NCBI GenBank assembly: GCA_964598695.1
Contig: CAZRDB010000109.1
Span: forward strand, 1 to 17,294
DNA from: CAZRDB01 sp964598695
GTDB taxonomy: Bacteria; Armatimonadota; Zipacnadia; UBA1398
Direction: 5' to 3'
Length of the DNA stretch: 17,294 nucleotides
Below, piece after piece: positions 13,466 to 17,294 of the stretch; the first letter of the stretch is position 1, and the number at the start of each line of letters is the position of its first letter. Below the pieces are notes generated by a model that worked only from the letters and a program-made list of their open reading frames with translations, was not told the origin of the DNA and did not search any database. The position numbers and the translations under genes were made by a program.

Positions 13466-16400
13466 ATGCATCGAGCACCTCGATCCGTGGCGCGGAGGAT
13501 CCGCGTCGCGTCGACACTTCTACTCCTCCTCCCCGCGGTCTGCCGTGCCAACGGCATGTTCATCCCGACGCAGGCGATGGCCGACGCCGGCCGTCCCTCG
13601 TCGGCCGCGCAGAAGGCCGTGATCGTGCAGGGGAGCGGCGAGGAGGTGCTCGTGCTGCGGACGACCTACGCGGGCCCCTCGGCGGCGTTCGCATGGGTCG
13701 TGCCCGTGCCCACGGTCCCGACCGAGGTCTTCGAGGCCGAGCCGAGGTTCCTCGACCAGGTGTTCCTCTCCACCGGTCCGCGCGCCGTCACGCATGTGGA
13801 CGATCGGGCGATCCCGGCGCGCAGCAAGTCGGCCGGGATGGAGGGAGGCAGCGAAGGCGGCGCCGCGCCGGCGTCGACCGTCACTGTCCACCAGCGGCTC
13901 GAGGTCGGCGACTACGACGCGAGTGTGCTCACCGCCGGAGGGGCGGGGGACCTCGTTGCGTGGCTGCGTGAGCACGGCTACGCGGTCCCCGAGGAGGCCG
14001 CGGCGGCGCTGCAGCCCTACACCGAGCGCGGCTTCGCCTTCGTCGCCGTCCGGTTCCTCACGGGGGTTGCGGAGAAGCGGCCGACCACCACCGACGTCGC
14101 GCCGCTCGGGATCCGCTTCGCGACGGAGAAGCCCTTCTTCCCGCTTCACATCTCGCGCGGGAGCGCCCCGCCGCTCACCTCGCTCCTCCTCGCCGTCTTC
14201 GCCGACACGCCGGTCGAGTGCGAGACGATCCCNNNNNNNNNNCTCTCTTCCACCCCCCGCACGCTCGCACGCGGGGAGACCTACGGCGCGGTGCGGAGGG
14301 AGTCGGTGCGCGCGGCGGACGGCCCGCGGCTGCTGTGCGAGTTCTGCGGTCGCGGGGGGATTCGGTACGCCGACCTCTCGTACCGTGCCGACGACTGGGG
14401 CGACGCGAGCCTCGACACCGGGCTGCCGGCTCGTGTAGCGACGCGCTTCTTCGGCCTCCTCAAACGCGAGGAGATGGAGGACCTCACCTTCACTCCGGCG
14501 CTGGAGGCCTCGGACGACTACCAGGTGCTGATCGATCGCCAGGGACGGATCCACGGGAGGGCCTACACGCAGTGGGGGAAGTGGCAGAGCGCCTACGTGC
14601 GAACAGGAGACGGTCTTGCCGGAGCGGAGTCCGCGGACGCGGAGTCCGAGGAGTACGCGGGCGTGGTCATCCCTGCCGCGCCGCCCGGAGCGAAGACGGC
14701 CGGCGGTACGCCGGCGCCGTGGACGCGCTGGGTGCTCGGCGGCGGCGCGGTCGTCCTCCTGGTGGGATCGGTGGTCGTGCTACGCCGCAGGGGCCGGCGC
14801 GCGCTACCGCCCCTCGGCCTCCTGTGGGCGCTGGGGCTGCTCCTTGCGCTCGTCTCCGGGGTGTTCGCCGGAGGAGGAGGGGACGGGGCCCGCGCGGTGG
14901 ACGCGCAGCTCACCTTGCTTGACCGGTCGCTGCAGGCGTACCTGCGCGACACGGGCTGCTACCCCCAGGACCTCGCCGACCTTACCGCGACCCAGGCGCC
15001 CACCGAGGGTCTCGATGCGAGCGGCAACACCGTGCCCCTCACGGGGGCGTGGCGGGGGCCGTACCTGCCCACGCTGCCCGATGACCTCCTCGGGGCCGGC
15101 CTTGCGTACGACATCCACAACCTTCGACCGGTCGACTCGGGCGGCTGGACGGTCGAGGTGAGCGGAACGACCGAGGCCCAGGCCCGGCGAGCGGCCGAGG
15201 CGATGGACCCGTTCCGCCGCGTGCGCGAGGAGCGTGACGTGGAGTCCGCTCCGGCGCCCGTCTACTGGACCCCGCCTCCCGCCGCCACCCAGCAGAACCA
15301 CGCGCTGTACTCGGCGTGGCTCCGCGAGCGGAACCGGCGCGACCTGCAGGTCGGCGATGGGGGACAGCCGTGCGTGGACGTTGCCCAGGGGCTGGAACCC
15401 CGTGGCTGGTCGCGCGGCTCCGTGGTCGTCGCCGACCCGGCCGCCGGCGAGTACTTCACGCTCGGACCCTCGACGCTCTGCGCTGACCCGGCAGACGGCG
15501 CCGCCTACGTTGCGACGGTGTTCGGACGCGGCTACGAGAGGGGGGGCGAGCTGGCGGGCGGCTTCGGCGCCCTCCTGTGCTCGACGCGTGAGGGCCCGCT
15601 CCTGCGCGTCGGAAGACGCCCCATCTCGGCCGCGCCCGCCGCGGCGGCGCTGTCCCCCGACGGCTCGCTCCTCGCCACGTGGAACGCCTGGCAGAGCGGG
15701 CCGCTGCTGGTCGGGCCTCGGCAAGGGCCGCTCACGCCGGTGGCGCGAGGCCGGTTCCTGTCGGCCGTGTTCGCGCCGGACCGCTCCGCCGTCTACGCGC
15801 TCGGCTGGCGGTCTGCCGAAGCGCAGAGGCTGCTGCGGGACTGGTACAGCGAGCGCTTGTGGCGGTCGTCTCGGCGCCGCGCGGGCAGGCTGCAGGTCGC
15901 GAAGCTCCTGCGGATCCCGCTCGACGGCTCGGGGATGACCGTGGTCGGCGAGGCCCTCGGATTCGAGGTCCTCAGCGCATCGCGGGACGGCGTGCTCGTC
16001 TACGATGCCGACGGGAAGATGCTGCTCGTCCCCCACGACGGTGGGACGGCCGCGGGGATCGCCATCCCCGACGACAAGTTCGTCGTGGCCGCCCGGGCCT
16101 TCGACGAGGGGATCGTCTACGTACTGGCGCCGGTCGCGATGGCCGACCCGCGGGGGGCCGTTGACGCCAGAACGCCCTGGCTCGGCGAGGCCTGGCTGAT
16201 CGACCGACCGGGCGGTGCGGCGCGCAAGGTGGCCTCGGTGCGCGTCTCGCAGCACGCCCAGATCGGGATCGTCGGTCTCGATCGGTCGGGGGCCGTGACC
16301 TTCGCGTGGCGCTCCTCAGCGCAGGAGACCGTCCCCTGGACCGTCAAGACGGTGCGGCCGAACGGCGCCTCGACCGTTCTCGAGAACCGGGCGATCCCCG

Positions 16401-16489
16401 AGACCAGCTACGGCGAGCCGGTCTGGGCGACCGAGAGGGGGCTCGGGGGCGCGGCCGTCACTCCATCGCAGGGGGCCGCCGTCCCGTAG
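13466..16489 (+). CDS. DUF2330 / membrane hairpin / GspG-like / propeller-like mosaic protein
   Basis: The product has about 1007 residues from the ATG at 13466, preceded by AGGGGG 5 bases upstream; the signal peptide has core STLLLLLPAV. Residues 29-380 match DUF2330: NGMFIP at the mature start, AVIVQGSGEEVLVLRTTY and AFAWVVPVPTVP. A cysteine pair CEFC lies at 291-294. After a Gly/Ala linker come two membrane helices (about 423-440 and 447-467). Next is a segment like the GspG major pseudopilin of type II secretion (about 475-555): VDAQLTLLDRSLQAYLRDTG, CYPQDLADL, GAWRGPYLPTLPDDLLG. The remaining 450 residues contain propeller-like pieces (ALSPDGSLLATW, DGVLVYDADGKMLLV). No function is known to me. 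Ten N at 14233-14242 hide part of DUF2330; the frame continues across as written, but the true gap length is unknown. Confidence 0.85.
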   Translation: MHRAPRSVARRIRVASTLLLLLPAVCRANGMFIPTQAMADAGRPSSAAQKAVIVQGSGEEVLVLRTTYAGPSAAFAWVVPVPTVPTEVFEAEPRFLDQVFLSTGPRAVTHVDDRAIPARSKSAGMEGGSEGGAAPASTVTVHQRLEVGDYDASVLTAGGAGDLVAWLREHGYAVPEEAAAALQPYTERGFAFVAVRFLTGVAEKRPTTTDVAPLGIRFATEKPFFPLHISRGSAPPLTSLLLAVFADTPVECETIXXXXLSSTPRTLARGETYGAVRRESVRAADGPRLLCEFCGRGGIRYADLSYRADDWGDASLDTGLPARVATRFFGLLKREEMEDLTFTPALEASDDYQVLIDRQGRIHGRAYTQWGKWQSAYVRTGDGLAGAESADAESEEYAGVVIPAAPPGAKTAGGTPAPWTRWVLGGGAVVLLVGSVVVLRRRGRRALPPLGLLWALGLLLALVSGVFAGGGGDGARAVDAQLTLLDRSLQAYLRDTGCYPQDLADLTATQAPTEGLDASGNTVPLTGAWRGPYLPTLPDDLLGAGLAYDIHNLRPVDSGGWTVEVSGTTEAQARRAAEAMDPFRRVREERDVESAPAPVYWTPPPAATQQNHALYSAWLRERNRRDLQVGDGGQPCVDVAQGLEPRGWSRGSVVVADPAAGEYFTLGPSTLCADPADGAAYVATVFGRGYERGGELAGGFGALLCSTREGPLLRVGRRPISAAPAAAALSPDGSLLATWNAWQSGPLLVGPRQGPLTPVARGRFLSAVFAPDRSAVYALGWRSAEAQRLLRDWYSERLWRSSRRRAGRLQVAKLLRIPLDGSGMTVVGEALGFEVLSASRDGVLVYDADGKMLLVPHDGGTAAGIAIPDDKFVVAARAFDEGIVYVLAPVAMADPRGAVDARTPWLGEAWLIDRPGGAARKVASVRVSQHAQIGIVGLDRSGAVTFAWRSSAQETVPWTVKTVRPNGASTVLENRAIPETSYGEPVWATERGLGGAAVTPSQGAAVP
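14233..14242. other. Assembly gap (10 N)
   Basis: Ten ambiguous bases interrupt the DUF2330 coding region at codons 256-259. As written, the frame on both sides agrees, but a round number of N usually stands for an unknown length, so coding sequence may be missing here. Confidence 0.98.
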
Positions 16490-16823
16490 AGGATCCTCCC
16501 TGGACCGAGCGTACCGAGTGGAACGTCCTGGACCCCCGGGGCGGTCACCCGCACTCGGCTTGGCCCTGGTGCGTGTCGCCTCCGGGCTACGGGCCTGACT
16601 CCGCACCCACCGACTCGACGAGCGACGCTGGCGCGCCGCCACCGAGGTCACCGCGCACGCCCGAGCCCTCGACCACGCCCGTGCGGACGCCGGCGTCGAG
16701 GCCACCGCGCAGCCCATGCCAGCCCGTCCGGAGGCAGGAAGACCGGCTGCGCCGGCCCGTCGTCTGGCCCGCCGAGCACACTGAGCACCGTCGAAGTGCG
16801 AACGTGAACGTCACCCCCGCCCG
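16490..16823. other. Intergenic stretch without a convincing gene
   Basis: About 334 bases separate the stop of the DUF2330 mosaic gene from the stop of the leftward unknown gene. The region has no frame with family motifs, ribosome-binding site and start together. A plus-strand frame at about 16605-16782 (reading LDERRWRAATEVTAHARALD in part) has very high G/C at third positions and helical composition, so it may be a decayed gene fragment. It has a stop just before it and no start. A short palindrome GAGGATCCTC directly follows the upstream stop codon. Confidence 0.5.
16779..16798. repeat. Sequence like a widespread CACTGAGC..GTCGAAGTG intergenic repeat
   Basis: CACTGAGCACCGTCGAAGTG begins and ends with complementary CACT/AGTG. 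From memory it resembles a short dispersed element (CACTGAGC, two bases, GTCGAAGTG) found between genes in many bacterial genomes, differing in the centre. Only one copy is present here. Confidence 0.35.
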
Positions 16824-17294
16824 TCACCCGATCGACCGCGCAAGCCACCACGCACCGAGCATGTAGACCACGCCCCACCAGGCGTAGCGTCGGCCCCAGA
16901 TGTACGTGGAGACCCGCGTCCCCTTGAGGAAGCCCCGCAGGCCCAGGCACGCCGCCGCGAAGTGCCCGAGCAGCACGTCAATCGCGAGCGCCTTCCAGTC
17001 CACCGGCGCCATCGGGTTGCCCAGGAGCTGATCCGACCAGTCGTCCCAAGCGTCAACGCAGGGATCGAGCCTGGGGTGCAGGCGCCCATCAGCGAAGACG
17101 TCCTCCGCCCGCCGATCCGTACCGTGACAAACGAGCACGGCCCACCAGGCGGTCCTCGCGGGTATGTGCGCTACCCGTGCCACGCAGCGCATGTGCTCGC
17201 TCGTCTGTCGGAGGGTCCACGCGCGATCGGGTGCCACCGAGGGCCGGCACGCCTCGTCCAGGAGTCGCCACGGGCCGCGCGGGCTGTCGCTCCA
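16824..17294 (-). CDS. Unknown protein with a C-terminal membrane segment (N-terminus beyond the window)
   Basis: The minus-strand frame is open from the right edge to a TGA at 16824-16826, giving 156 visible residues. A GTG at 17237 could start a 137-residue protein, but the 19 codons before it (ending GPWRLLDEACRPS) read as ordinary coding sequence, so the true start is probably off the window. Trp is abundant: WTLRQTSEHM, TAWWAVLVCHG, DAWDDWSDQLLG. A hydrophobic stretch IDVLLGHFAAACLGL lies in the middle and WGVVYMLGAWWLARSIG ends the protein, suggesting one or two membrane-associated segments. I do not recognise the family. It is convergent with the DUF2330 mosaic gene across a 334-base spacer. 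Confidence 0.55.
   Translation of the reverse strand, partial: WSDSPRGPWRLLDEACRPSVAPDRAWTLRQTSEHMRCVARVAHIPARTAWWAVLVCHGTDRRAEDVFADGRLHPRLDPCVDAWDDWSDQLLGNPMAPVDWKALAIDVLLGHFAAACLGLRGFLKGTRVSTYIWGRRYAWWGVVYMLGAWWLARSIG

Noticed and set aside
13520..14554. A 344-residue minus-strand open frame across the N gap
   Set aside because: It is antisense to DUF2330, is Arg/Gly/Glu-rich and has no motif or ribosome-binding site.

Overview
The window is about 70% GC, with protein-coding genes of strong G/C third-position bias on both strands. It looks like a piece of a high-GC, free-living heterotrophic bacterium, most likely a metagenome assembly because it holds a run of ten N. Several families here are common in Planctomycetota and neighbouring phyla: 24-residue leucine-rich repeats with a T-x-I-x-D pattern, a PmoA-family (DUF6807-like) protein, PQQ-like and PD40 beta-propellers, DUF2330, and a CE15 esterase. 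That taxonomic reading is an inference from family content, not a phylogeny. Because of the GC content, most long reading frames are shadows; I kept those with family motifs, export signals, ribosome-binding sites or coherent gene boundaries.

Layout, left to right. A leftward cluster holds a gamma-glutamyltransferase-like enzyme (4100 to 2562), a small cysteine-rich secreted protein (2507 to 1923) and a large multi-pass membrane protein (1821 off the left edge). A rightward Tat-exported amidohydrolase (4288-5697) diverges from it and converges on a leftward CE15 glucuronoyl-esterase-like gene (7103 to 5778). A tRNA-Leu(CAA) with its own clear sigma70-type promoter lies at 7256-7343. Then come a leftward PD40 propeller protein (8298 to 7372), and a rightward pair made of a leucine-rich-repeat lipoprotein (8460-9359) and a PmoA-family protein (9398-10534). 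The latter converges on a leftward tandem pair of PQQ-like propeller paralogues (13307 to 11892, then 11833 to 10544). Divergent from that pair is a roughly 1000-residue mosaic protein (13466-16489): DUF2330, a membrane hairpin, a GspG/pseudopilin-like segment and a propeller-like C-terminus. After about 330 bases without a convincing gene, a 5'-truncated unknown gene runs leftward from the right edge.

The unifying feature is export. Most products carry a signal peptide, Tat signal, lipobox or membrane segments, so this is mainly an envelope and extracellular region rather than one metabolic operon. Hydrolases (gamma-glutamyl, amidohydrolase-type, glucuronoyl ester) are mixed with repeat-built proteins that probably bind other proteins or ligands. 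No phage, transposon, CRISPR or classical defence genes were seen.

The most interesting structures are: a hexamer microsatellite that encodes the hydrophobic export segment of one PQQ-like protein; an in-frame tandem duplication of about 85 bases inside the same gene; the DUF2330/pseudopilin-like/propeller fusion beside it; a hairpin that contains the stop codons of two convergent genes; and a secreted cysteine-rich protein with two copies of an F-T-R-x-x-N-Y-M-S-x-x-G motif.
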